This document shows positions 1-7,720 of a stretch of 17,858 nucleotides of DNA, piece by piece. Where the stretch lies: NCBI GenBank assembly GCA_030038335.1, contig JASHPC010000064.1, positions 1 through 17,858 on the forward strand, written 5' to 3'. The DNA is from Vulcanimicrobiota bacterium (GTDB lineage Bacteria; Vulcanimicrobiota; Vulcanimicrobiia; Vulcanimicrobiales; Vulcanimicrobiaceae). The notes beneath the pieces were generated by a model. The model was not told the origin of the DNA. It ran no database searches and saw nothing but the letters and a program-made list of their open reading frames with translations. The stretch's first letter is position 1. Every line of letters begins with the position of its first letter. The translations under genes and the position numbers were made by a program.

Positions 1-538
1 TGTCTTTCGTGAAGCACGTCACTTTCTTGCGTGCGTGTGCGCGCGCGTACTCGAAGGCGTATCGAACGACGCGCTCGCTGCCGGGGCGCGAGATGAGCTT
101 GAGGCACTGCACGACGTCCTGCGTCTGGCGGTGCTCGATGCCGCCGTAAACGTCCTCTTCGTTCTCACGGACGATGATGAGGTCCATGTTCGGGTTCTTC
201 GTCGCAACGTACGGATGCAGCGATGCGCATGGGCGGACGTTGGCGTACATGCCGAGTGTCTTTCGCACCGTGACGTTGAGACTCTTGAAGCCGCCGCCTT
301 GCGGTGTCGTGATTGGCGCTTTGAGAAAGACTCTCGTTCGGCGCAATGATTCCCACGACTGCGGTTCGATGCCGCTTTGCAGCCCTCGGTTGTAAATCGA
401 CTCACCGATCTCGATGCGCTCGATGTCGAGTAACGCCCCGGCCTCAGTGAGGATCCGGAGCGTCGCGTCCATGATTTCTGGACCGATTCCGTCGCCGTAA
501 GCGACCGTCACCGGGGTCTTCGTTGCTACAGCTGCCAT
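1..538 (-). CDS. icd: Isocitrate dehydrogenase, N-terminal part (3' end outside window)
   Basis: Partial gene: about 179 codons are present and the frame stays open to the window edge. The product should oxidise isocitrate to 2-oxoglutarate in the TCA cycle with NAD(P) as cofactor. The start carries the beta-decarboxylating dehydrogenase signature AYGDGIGPEIMDATL. A substrate-binding segment reads KSLNVTVRKTLGMYANVRP, followed by VRENEEDVYGGIEH and KLISRPGSERVVRYAFEYAR, and it ends in KKVTCFTKD. From memory this resembles Thermus-type isocitrate dehydrogenases more than isopropylmalate dehydrogenases, but the missing C-terminal half leaves some doubt. The chosen ATG overlaps the end of the solute-binding protein gene by 13 bases; an ATG five codons upstream (553) is an alternative. 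It is the last visible member of the hpd-deoC-ALDH-SBP run and probably translationally coupled to it. Confidence 0.88.
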   Translation of the reverse strand, partial: MAAVATKTPVTVAYGDGIGPEIMDATLRILTEAGALLDIERIEIGESIYNRGLQSGIEPQSWESLRRTRVFLKAPITTPQGGGFKSLNVTVRKTLGMYANVRPCASLHPYVATKNPNMDLIIVRENEEDVYGGIEHRQTQDVVQCLKLISRPGSERVVRYAFEYARAHARKKVTCFTKD

Positions 539-2163
539 TCCTGAGCGTTCCATCCTTCGCTGATGCCATTGGGAATGAAGTTCTTGAGTTGCGGTCTGTA
601 AATGTATCGCATCGGCGCGTCGAAGAGGAACGCGGCCGGCGCATCCTCGAGCAGTAACGACTCGACGCGTGCGTAGGCGCGCTTGCGAACCGTTCGGTCA
701 AACGTAGAGAGCGCCAAGCGTTGCGCGGCGTCCATTGCGGGCGAGCAGTAGTGCGAGACGTTATTGCCAGCCGGCGGTATTGCGGCACACGTCCACTGCG
801 ACGAGTTGTCCGGATCCGCGCCGGAAATCCACGCATAGAGCGTCATGTCGAACTTGCCGGAGTAGAGAATCCCGCCAGCCTCGGCGGACTCGTAGAGATT
901 TACGTACGAGTAGCTCTTGAGCTGCACGGAGACGCCGACTTTGCGCAGCATCTGCTGGACCTCTTCGACCGTGTCCTCCGCCGATTGACTACCCTGTCCG
1001 TAGACGAGTTGGAGCGAGAGCTCTCGGCCATTCTTCTCTCGCATGCCTCCGGCCCCGACTCGCCAACCGTCCGCGTCAAGCAGCGCCGCCGCCTTCGCGG
1101 GATCGTACGGCGTCGCGTGCAGTGCGGGGTCGAAGGCCCAAGAGAAGGGCGTAAGGTCTGCGACTGCCGGCTTGACGGTGTTGTACTCCGTATCGCGCAT
1201 GATCGCGCGCGCGTCGACTGCATAAACGAGCGCACGGCGCACGTTCACGTCGTTGAGCGGCGGCCGCGACGTATTGAAGATAAGCGCCTCGTATGCGGGC
1301 CCGTTTGGAATCTCGCCCACGAGCTGCGGATTTTGCACGAGCGCGTGGTATCCAGCACTTGTCACCTCGAACTGCACGTCCGCGCCGTTGCTTTGCAAAA
1401 GCGTCGTCGACGTGTTCTGATCCGGCACAATGAGAATCGTTAGGCGCGCGATGTGCGGTGCGCCGAGGAAGTACTGCCTATTCGCGTCGAGCACGATGCG
1501 ATCTCCGCGTTCCCAGCGCGCGAAGCGATAGGGACCCGTTCCGACCGGGTCGGCGTCGAACGGCACCTCGTTGAGACTCGAGTACTGCGCGAGCAAGTGC
1601 GCGGGAAGGACGCCGACCGGCGAATCGCTCTCACCGAAGAAAAAGTCGATTTCCGGAGGATAGACTCGCTTGAGGTGTACGACGACCGTATACGGATCGG
1701 GCGTATCTACGGAAGCCACTTCGTTGAACCCGACGCGTGATACGACGTTGTTGCGCGGATTCATGATCGCCTGCCAGGTGAACTTGACGTCGCGGCTCGT
1801 GAAGGGCGCGCCGTCGTGCCATTTCACGTTGTGCCGGAGATGATACGTGATCGTCAGGCCGTTTTTGCTGACGCCTCCGTTCTCCGGCGTTGGAACGACG
1901 GCTGCCAGGTCTGGGATTTCGTTGCCGTGCGCGTCGAGCGACACGAGCTTGGAGAAGATAAGCCCATCGACAGACGCCTCAATTTGATTTTGAGCGAGAA
2001 TCGGGTTGAGAGTCGTCAGGTCGATGGGAACGATAATCCTGAGATCTCGGTCGTTTGCCGAACTCGACGAGCCGCCTCCGCCTCCGTTCGTTTGGGAACA
2101 GGCCGAAAGGCTCGCCGCAACGAGAAGCGCGGCGAGCGCCCTATGCCAGCGCGAGATACTCAT
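526..2163 (-). CDS. ABC transporter solute-binding lipoprotein, peptide type (SBP_bac_5)
   Basis: The 545-aa product looks like an extracytoplasmic substrate-binding lipoprotein of the dipeptide/oligopeptide/nickel family. The N-terminus has a basic start, a hydrophobic core (LAALLVAASL) and a lipobox LSAC, putting the lipidated cysteine at about residue 22. A Gly/Ser-rich linker follows. Family features include the early LNPILAQNQ segment, YHLRHNVKWHDGAPFTSRDVKF, DPVGTGPYRFARWERGDRIVL and a C-terminal FLFDAPMRYIYRP region. The frame is open further upstream into the aldehyde dehydrogenase gene, but the signal peptide fixes the start at this ATG, which overlaps the preceding stop by 23 bases. 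No permease or ATPase gene lies beside it, so it is an orphan component inside a metabolic operon. The ligand cannot be told from the sequence. Confidence 0.9.
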   Translation of the reverse strand: MSISRWHRALAALLVAASLSACSQTNGGGGGSSSSANDRDLRIIVPIDLTTLNPILAQNQIEASVDGLIFSKLVSLDAHGNEIPDLAAVVPTPENGGVSKNGLTITYHLRHNVKWHDGAPFTSRDVKFTWQAIMNPRNNVVSRVGFNEVASVDTPDPYTVVVHLKRVYPPEIDFFFGESDSPVGVLPAHLLAQYSSLNEVPFDADPVGTGPYRFARWERGDRIVLDANRQYFLGAPHIARLTILIVPDQNTSTTLLQSNGADVQFEVTSAGYHALVQNPQLVGEIPNGPAYEALIFNTSRPPLNDVNVRRALVYAVDARAIMRDTEYNTVKPAVADLTPFSWAFDPALHATPYDPAKAAALLDADGWRVGAGGMREKNGRELSLQLVYGQGSQSAEDTVEEVQQMLRKVGVSVQLKSYSYVNLYESAEAGGILYSGKFDMTLYAWISGADPDNSSQWTCAAIPPAGNNVSHYCSPAMDAAQRLALSTFDRTVRKRAYARVESLLLEDAPAAFLFDAPMRYIYRPQLKNFIPNGISEGWNAQEWQL

Positions 2164-3580
2164 GTAGCCCGTGGACGCCGCCCTCGCGGCCGAAGCCGGA
2201 TTCCTTGTATCCTCCGAACGGAGAGCTAGGATCGAACTTGTTAAACGTGTTGCACCAGACGACTCCGGCGCGCAGGTGTTGCGCGATCCACATGTTCTTG
2301 CTTCCTTCTGCGGTCCAGACGCCCGCCGAGAGTCCGTACGGCGTGTTGTTCGCCTTCTCGATTGCCTCGTCGGGCGTGCGAAAGGTGATGATGGCAAGCA
2401 CGGGTCCGAAAATCTCCTCGCGCGCGATGCGATGCGAGGTTTGAACGTTCGTGAAGAACGAGGCGGGGAAGAAGTAGCCGCGTTTCGGCAGTTCGCACTC
2501 GGCTTGCACGAACGTTGCGCCCTGCTCGATGCCGCTACTGACGAGCTCGCGGATTTTTTCGAGCTGAGGGAGCGAGTTGATCGCACCGATGTCCGTATTC
2601 TTGTCGAGCGGGTCGCCAAGACGAAGCGTTTGGATGCGATCGGTCAGGCGCGCAACGATGTCGTCGTGCACGCTCTCCTCGACGAGGAGGCGCGAACCAG
2701 CACAGCAGACGTGACCCTGGTTGAAGTAGATGCCTTGCACGATGCCTTCGATAGCTTGATCGAGCGGCGCGTCTTCGAAGACGACGTTGGCGGCTTTGCC
2801 GCCGAGCTCGAGCGTGAGGCGCTTGCCTGTTCCCGCGATCCGTCGCTGGATAATCTTGCCGACGTCGGTCGACCCCGTGAACGCGATTTTGTCGACGCCG
2901 TCGTGATCGACGAGTGCAGCGCCAGTGGATCCGTCACCGGTGACGACGTTGACGACTCCCGGCGGAATATCGGCCTCCGCAATGATCTGCGCGAGCGCGA
3001 GCGCCGTTAGCGGCGTCGTCTCAGCCGGCTTGAGCACGACGGTGTTTCCGCATGCGAGCGCAGGCGCAAGCTTCCATGCCGCCATGAGCAGAGGGAAGTT
3101 CCACGGAACGATCTGCCCGCAGACGCCGATCGGCTTGGCAACGTGGCCCGCGCGCACCGCCCACTCGAGCTTGTCCGCCCAGCCGGCGTAATAGAAGAAG
3201 TGCGCGGCCGACGTGGGGATGTCGAAGTCGCGTGACTCCCGGATCGGCTTGCCGCCGTCGAGCGACTCGAGAACGGCGAGCTCGCGCGAACGTTCGGTGA
3301 TGGCGCGCGCGATACGGTAAATGTACTTCGCGCGATCTGCCGCAGTTAGCTTACTCCAACGCTCGAAGCCCTTGCGTGCTGCGCGAACGGCGCGGTCAAC
3401 GTCTTCCGCATCGCCGTACGCTACCTCCGCAATCTTCGTCTCGTCCGCCGGATTGATCGTCTCCATGTAGCGCTCGCTCTTTGGCGAGACCCACTTGCCG
3501 TCGATGAAGAGACCGTAGCGCTCGCGAAGATGTGGCCGAACGCGCTCTGGAGCGGGGGCGTATGCGAATGCGGTTGCCAT
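2141..3580 (-). CDS. NAD(P)-dependent aldehyde dehydrogenase
   Basis: This 479-aa protein has the normal length of the ALDH superfamily and should oxidise an aldehyde to its acid in the cytoplasm. Visible motifs are PWNFP near residue 160 (cofactor binding), FTGSTDVG near 235, LELGGKA near 257-263 with the general-base glutamate, and FNQGHVCCAGSR near 286-297. By alignment to classical ALDHs the first of the two cysteines is the nucleophile. EEIFGPV near 387 and SPFGGYKESGFGRE near the C-terminus complete the set. It starts 6 bases after the deoC stop. DeoC releases acetaldehyde, so the natural inference is acetaldehyde to acetate, and deoC-ALDH pairs are known from other bacteria. A role with another aldehyde is possible because the motifs do not define the substrate. 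Confidence 0.95.
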   Translation of the reverse strand: MATAFAYAPAPERVRPHLRERYGLFIDGKWVSPKSERYMETINPADETKIAEVAYGDAEDVDRAVRAARKGFERWSKLTAADRAKYIYRIARAITERSRELAVLESLDGGKPIRESRDFDIPTSAAHFFYYAGWADKLEWAVRAGHVAKPIGVCGQIVPWNFPLLMAAWKLAPALACGNTVVLKPAETTPLTALALAQIIAEADIPPGVVNVVTGDGSTGAALVDHDGVDKIAFTGSTDVGKIIQRRIAGTGKRLTLELGGKAANVVFEDAPLDQAIEGIVQGIYFNQGHVCCAGSRLLVEESVHDDIVARLTDRIQTLRLGDPLDKNTDIGAINSLPQLEKIRELVSSGIEQGATFVQAECELPKRGYFFPASFFTNVQTSHRIAREEIFGPVLAIITFRTPDEAIEKANNTPYGLSAGVWTAEGSKNMWIAQHLRAGVVWCNTFNKFDPSSPFGGYKESGFGREGGVHGLHEYLALA

Positions 3581-3586
3581 GTTGCG

Positions 3587-4513
3587 TCAGTCCTTGGGGA
3601 TGTAGTCCGCTCCGGCGTAATGCCCGGTGCGTTCTTTTTCGAGTTGCATCAAGAGATCGTCGAGAAGCGAGCTCGCTCCGAGCCGGAAGAGCTCTGGTCG
3701 CAGCCATGATTCGCCAAGCGTCTCGTTCACGATGACGAGATACGTAAGTGCCTGCTTCGTCGTTCGAATGCCGCCAGCGAGCTTGAGACCGCGTTTCTCG
3801 CCGGTGCGCCGGTAGAAGTCACGCAGTGCTTCGCACATAACGAGTGCGGTCGGATACGTCGCGTTTGTTCCGACCTTGCCGGTCGACGACTTGATGAAGT
3901 CTGCGCCCGCTTCGAGAGCGAGATCGCTCGCATGGCGCATCGCCTCGTAGCTCCCCAGCTCTCCCGTCTCGAGAATCACTTTCAAATGAACGTCGCCGCA
4001 GAGGTTTTTAATGGCCGAGATTTCGTCGAAGACGAGGTCCTCGTGACCTGCCAGGAATGCGCCGCGGTCGATCACCATGTCGATCTCGTCGGCTCCCGCG
4101 GCAATTGCCTGGGCTGTGTCGGCAAGCTTGACGTCGAGGTCGACGAGCCCACTCGGAAATGAGGTCGCGACGGAGGCAACCTTCACGCCGGTTCCGGCGA
4201 GCGCGGATTTTGCCACGGCGACGAGATTCGGATAGACGCAGACGGCCGCGACGCTCGGGACGTCGCTCCAGCCCGGACGCGGAACGACGGCCTTCGCGCA
4301 GAGTGAGCGAACGCGTCCTTCAGAATCCTTCCCTTCAAGCGTCGTAAGGTCGGTGCAGCGGATCGCGATGTCGATTCCTGCGACCTTCGCGGACGTCTTG
4401 ATCGAGCGCTTCGCAAGCTCGGCGGCCCGCGCTTCGAGCATGACGGCGTCGACGTGCACGCGTTGTCGCGACAGAGCGCCGTTGCGAGTGGCTCGAGGTA
4501 AGGTTGCCGTCAT
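3587..4513 (-). CDS. deoC: Deoxyribose-phosphate aldolase
   Basis: The 308-aa class I aldolase cleaves 2-deoxyribose 5-phosphate to glyceraldehyde 3-phosphate and acetaldehyde in deoxynucleoside catabolism. It carries the DERA signatures: ADEIDMVID near 141-149 with the catalytic aspartate, HLKVILETGEL near 176-186, ADFIKSSTGK near 204-213 with the Schiff-base lysine (about K208), and LKLAGGIRT near 243-251 with the second active-site lysine. It is about 50 residues longer than the E. coli enzyme, mostly from an N-terminal extension, as in the longer DERA subgroup. Its ATG overlaps the hpd stop by four bases (ATGA), which indicates translational coupling to tyrosine catabolism. The aldehyde dehydrogenase that follows may consume its acetaldehyde. 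Confidence 0.95.
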   Translation of the reverse strand: MTATLPRATRNGALSRQRVHVDAVMLEARAAELAKRSIKTSAKVAGIDIAIRCTDLTTLEGKDSEGRVRSLCAKAVVPRPGWSDVPSVAAVCVYPNLVAVAKSALAGTGVKVASVATSFPSGLVDLDVKLADTAQAIAAGADEIDMVIDRGAFLAGHEDLVFDEISAIKNLCGDVHLKVILETGELGSYEAMRHASDLALEAGADFIKSSTGKVGTNATYPTALVMCEALRDFYRRTGEKRGLKLAGGIRTTKQALTYLVIVNETLGESWLRPELFRLGASSLLDDLLMQLEKERTGHYAGADYIPKD

Positions 4514-5622
4514 AGGGTGCCGCGTTTCTCCTGTTCGCGTTCTATCGAAACGAAGAGCGCCTTGAAGTTTCCTTTACCAAAAGAGAGGCTACCCTTGCGC
4601 TGGATGATTTCAAAGAAGAGCGTCGGGCGATCCTGGAGCGGCTTGGTAAAGATTTGCAGCATGTATCCGCGGTCGTCGCGATCGACGAGGATGCGCAGCT
4701 CGCGCAGTGTTTCGATTGCTTCGTCAATATGGCCGACGCGCTCGGTCAACATATCGTAGTAACTCTCCGGCGTGTCGAGAAACTCCACACCGTTTGCCGA
4801 GAGCGCGCGAATTGTCTCCGCTATGTCGTCGGTGCGGATCGCGATGTGCTGTACGCCCGATCCGTGGTAGAAATCGAGATATTCCTCGATCTGGGATTTC
4901 TTTTTGCCTTGCGCGGGTTCGTTGATGGGAAACTTTACGCGGTGGCGTGGGTCCGTCATGACCTTCGAACGCAATGCCGTGTACTCTGTCGAGATATCTT
5001 GATCGTCGAATGAGACGAGCTGTGAGAAACCAAAGACTCGTTCGTAGAACGAACCCCACGTATCCATCTCGCCCCAGCCAACGTTGCCGACGCAGTGGTC
5101 GATCGCCGTTAGACCGGGCTTGCACGTCGGAAGTGAGGCGCGGTGCTCGACGAAGCCGGGAGCAAAGATTCCTTTATACTCGTTGCGCTGTACGAAGGAA
5201 TGAATCGTATCGCCGTAGGTCTTGATCGCCGCGCGCGTCAAGGTTCCGGAAGCGTCGCGACATTCCGTCGGCTCGAGGACCGACTCTGCACCGCCCTCGC
5301 ACGCCGCTTTCCACGCCGAGTGCGCGTCGCCGACGAGGATTGCGACGTCGCGTACGCCGTCGCCGTGAAGTCGAACGTGATCGGCAATCTCTCCGTTCGG
5401 GCGCAGACTCGCGGTGAGAACGAATCGCAAATCGTTCTGCACGAGCACGTAACTGACGCGGTCTTTGACACCGGTCTCGGGTCCGGCATAGGCAACCTGT
5501 TCGAACCCAAATGCGGACATGTAGAAGTGTGCCGCCTGCTTTGCGTTGCCGACGTAGAACTCGACGTGGTCCCAGTCGATCAGCGCCAGTGGGTGGTCTT
5601 GGGTCTGTGGCGCGCTGCTCAT
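4510..5622 (-). CDS. hpd: 4-hydroxyphenylpyruvate dioxygenase
   Basis: The product is a 370-aa non-haem Fe(II) dioxygenase that converts 4-hydroxyphenylpyruvate to homogentisate, the committed step of tyrosine breakdown. It has the two-domain vicinal-oxygen-chelate layout. An N-terminal half starts at DWDHVEFYVGNAKQAAHFY. The C-terminal catalytic half has the metal ligands in IDHCVGNV (about H176), GSGVQHIAIRT (about H259) and TLFFEIIQRKG (about E338). The C-terminal GKGNFKALFVSIE segment is the helix that closes the active site in this family. The frame is open far upstream, but family length and the short distance to the divergent gene favour this ATG. It is first in the minus-strand run with deoC and ALDH. 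Confidence 0.96.
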   Translation of the reverse strand: MSSAPQTQDHPLALIDWDHVEFYVGNAKQAAHFYMSAFGFEQVAYAGPETGVKDRVSYVLVQNDLRFVLTASLRPNGEIADHVRLHGDGVRDVAILVGDAHSAWKAACEGGAESVLEPTECRDASGTLTRAAIKTYGDTIHSFVQRNEYKGIFAPGFVEHRASLPTCKPGLTAIDHCVGNVGWGEMDTWGSFYERVFGFSQLVSFDDQDISTEYTALRSKVMTDPRHRVKFPINEPAQGKKKSQIEEYLDFYHGSGVQHIAIRTDDIAETIRALSANGVEFLDTPESYYDMLTERVGHIDEAIETLRELRILVDRDDRGYMLQIFTKPLQDRPTLFFEIIQRKGSLSFGKGNFKALFVSIEREQEKRGTL

Positions 5623-5661
5623 CGCTCTTGGGCTTTGCGAAGCGTACCAGGCGGCCCTGTC

Positions 5662-5670
5662 GAAAGGAGC
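5662..5670 (+). promoter_or_regulatory. Ribosome binding site of the 296-aa gene
   Basis: GAAAGGAG lies 6 to 7 bases upstream of the ATG at 5676. This fixes the start there, although the frame is open further upstream into the divergent hpd gene. The whole gap between the hpd start and this start is only 53 bases, so promoters for the two directions must be very close or lie partly in coding sequence. Confidence 0.6.
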
Positions 5671-5675
5671 GCGCC

Positions 5676-6566
5676 ATGCCCGAATCTCTGGCCTGCCCCG
5701 CATCGGTGCGCATCGCGTTGGACGGTATCGTCGATTACGCCGGTCTTTTCCCACCGGCTCAACTGTCGATGGAGGACGCCGTTGCGACCTATCAACGCTG
5801 CCGGCGCGGTCCCTTCGCCTGGATGCTTGCGAAGTTTGTCGTACGAGCGCAACAGCTCGGTGCGCTCGAGTCGGCACTCGGCAAAAGCGAGCCCGTAGAG
5901 GCCGTCGCGATCGCGGACGGCCAAACGCCGATTCACGAGCGCGAACACGTGCGTCTGACAAGCTGCGAGATCGCCCTCGCTCTTCCGACGAACGAAATCG
6001 GTTCGCCACGCACGGCGATACGCGCACTGGAGAAGGGACTTCAGTCACTGGCGCCGGGCCTCGCCGTGGTCGTCGAGCTGCCTCGCGGATTGCGCTCGAC
6101 ACTGCTTGCAGAGGCGATGGACGCTCTGGCCGACGCGCGATGCGATGCCAAAATTCGATGCGGCGGAGTCGCGGCCGAAGCGACGCCTTCCGTTGCGGAG
6201 GTGGCGGATTTCATTCGCGCCGCTACGCACGACGGCGTTGCTTTCAAGGCAACCGCAGGGCTGCACCATCCGGTGCGTCACTTCAACGCCGAGACCGGAT
6301 TTGTGATGCACGGCTTTCTCAACGTGCTCGCTGCGGCGTGTGCTGCACCGACCTGCGACACGGCGACCCTTCACGAAATCGTCGGTGAAGAAGACGCGAC
6401 ACAGTTCGCTTTCGAAGACGTCGGCTTTTCGTGGCGCGGCGTGCGGCTTGCCGATACGGAGGCGCTGGCAAAGGTTCGGCGGCACGCATTCCGGAGCTTC
6501 GGTTCGTGCAGTTTTGACGAACCGGTGGACGATCTGCTCGCACTCGGCGTGCTTCCGGCGCGATGA
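5676..6566 (+). CDS. Conserved-type protein of unknown function in the tyrosine degradation locus
   Basis: I do not recognise a named function for this 296-aa protein. It has no signal peptide or membrane segment, so it is probably cytoplasmic. Distinct blocks that look strongly constrained are DYAGLFPPA (20-28), DAKIRCGG (157-164), VAFKATAGLHHPVRHF (188-203), MHGFLNVLAAA (211-221) and FGSCSFDEPVDDL (275-287). The alternation of hydrophobic strands (LAVVVELP, CDAKIRCGG, VAFKATAG) with helices suggests an alpha/beta barrel, and the lysine in FKATAG could be a Schiff-base residue as in class I aldolases; both points are inference. From memory, similar blocks occur in hypothetical proteins of other bacteria. 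It overlaps the fumarylacetoacetase start by four bases (ATGA), so it is almost certainly co-translated with that enzyme and tied to homogentisate breakdown or a related carbonyl. Confidence 0.85.
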   Translation: MPESLACPASVRIALDGIVDYAGLFPPAQLSMEDAVATYQRCRRGPFAWMLAKFVVRAQQLGALESALGKSEPVEAVAIADGQTPIHEREHVRLTSCEIALALPTNEIGSPRTAIRALEKGLQSLAPGLAVVVELPRGLRSTLLAEAMDALADARCDAKIRCGGVAAEATPSVAEVADFIRAATHDGVAFKATAGLHHPVRHFNAETGFVMHGFLNVLAAACAAPTCDTATLHEIVGEEDATQFAFEDVGFSWRGVRLADTEALAKVRRHAFRSFGSCSFDEPVDDLLALGVLPAR

Positions 6567-7720
6567 ACGATTTCCCGATTGAGAGTCTTCCGTACGGCGT
6601 TTTCGAGCGAAACGGCAACGCGCATCTCGGGGTAGCATACGGCGAGCAAATTTTCGATCTCCATGCCGCTGCGAGCGCGCGCCTCTTCGACGGTGTTTGC
6701 GACGCGTCGCTGCTGACTGCAACGGCGCTCAATCCGCTCCTTGCAGCCGGGAAGAAGACGTGGGGCACCGTGCGCGAGCGATGCCAGGCGCTGCTCGCGA
6801 AATCGCCAGGCGACGAACACTTCGTCGATCGCGCCGGAGCGAGGATGCGGTTACCCTTGGACGTCGCAGACTACGTCGATTTCTACTCGTCCGAGCAGCA
6901 CGCACGCAATCTCGGCCGCATTTTCCGGCCCGACGCAGAGCCGTTGCTTCCAAACTGGAAATGGATGCCGATCGGATATCACGGGCGCGCCGGGACCATC
7001 GTCGTGAGCGGAACGCCGATTGCGCGTCCGAGCGGGCAGCGTAAGGCACCAAACGAAGAGACGCCGAGCTTCGGACCGAGCCGCATGCTCGACATCGAGC
7101 TGGAGTTGGGATTCATCACGGGAAGCGAGGATATTTTTGGCCTCGTTCTCGTGAACGATTGGAGCGCGCGCGACGTTCAGGCTTGGGAGTATCAGCCGCT
7201 TGGACCGTTTTTGGGCAAGTCGTTCGCGACGACGATCTCGCCATGGGTCGTGCCGCTCGAAGCGCTCGTGCCATTCGCCGTGAAGCCGCACGAGCAGAGC
7301 CCGCAGCCGCTGCCGCATCTGCGCGTACAAGAGGATTTTTCCCTCGACATCGCCCTCGAAATCGATTTGCAAAGTGCAAAGATGCGCAACGCAGGCGTCT
7401 CTGCGGTAACGATCTCGCGAACGAACGCTCGCGAACTCTACTGGACGATGTCGCAGCAACTCGCGCACGTCCGCAGCAACGGCACGCAAATCCGTCCCGG
7501 CGACTTGTTTGCATCTGGCACGATCTCCGGTTCGGATCCTGGCAGCTACGGAAGCTTCATCGAGTTGACGTGGCGCGGCGCGAAGCCGCTCGCGCTTCCG
7601 TCCGGTGAGGCGCGCGCGTTTTTGGAAGATGGCGACGAGGTGACGTTACGCGGCTGGTGCGAACGCGATGGGCTGCATCTGAGTTTCGGCGAGTGCCGCG
7701 GACGCGTAGAGTCTACGTAG
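6563..7720 (+). CDS. fahA: Fumarylacetoacetase
   Basis: The 385-aa enzyme hydrolyses 4-fumarylacetoacetate to fumarate and acetoacetate, the last step of tyrosine degradation. Metal and catalytic residues of the mammalian enzyme are conserved: DFYSSEQHA (about D106 and H113), MLDIELELGF (E179, E181), VNDWSARDVQAWEY (D199, R203, Q206) and GPFLGKSFATTISPWVVP (K219). The C-terminal RPGDLFASGTISGSDPGSYG block is also typical. Compared with the mouse enzyme it lacks roughly 14 residues between LELGFITG and IFGLVLVNDW, which shortens a loop next to the active-site strands. The N-terminal domain is present. The start overlaps the upstream unknown gene (ATGA), and the stop overlaps the end of convergent hmgA by eight bases. 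Confidence 0.96.
   Translation: MNDFPIESLPYGVFERNGNAHLGVAYGEQIFDLHAAASARLFDGVCDASLLTATALNPLLAAGKKTWGTVRERCQALLAKSPGDEHFVDRAGARMRLPLDVADYVDFYSSEQHARNLGRIFRPDAEPLLPNWKWMPIGYHGRAGTIVVSGTPIARPSGQRKAPNEETPSFGPSRMLDIELELGFITGSEDIFGLVLVNDWSARDVQAWEYQPLGPFLGKSFATTISPWVVPLEALVPFAVKPHEQSPQPLPHLRVQEDFSLDIALEIDLQSAKMRNAGVSAVTISRTNARELYWTMSQQLAHVRSNGTQIRPGDLFASGTISGSDPGSYGSFIELTWRGAKPLALPSGEARAFLEDGDEVTLRGWCERDGLHLSFGECRGRVEST

Noticed and set aside
20..50. Apparent frameshift in icd near the window edge
   Set aside because: Careful codon counting in the frame set by the ATG at 538 reads straight through to KKVTCFTKD; the stop belongs to another frame.
2164..2619. 152-codon N-terminal extension of the solute-binding protein
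   Set aside because: The extra residues are the aldehyde dehydrogenase gene read in another frame; the signal peptide and lipobox place the start at 2163.
2171..3010. Long plus-strand frame opposite the aldehyde dehydrogenase
   Set aside because: Antisense shadow in a high-GC gene, with no family motif and low-complexity Arg/Asp/Glu composition.
5623..6102. N-terminal extension of the 4-hydroxyphenylpyruvate dioxygenase
   Set aside because: It is Arg/Pro-rich shadow of the opposite-strand 296-aa gene, and family length fits the start at 5622.
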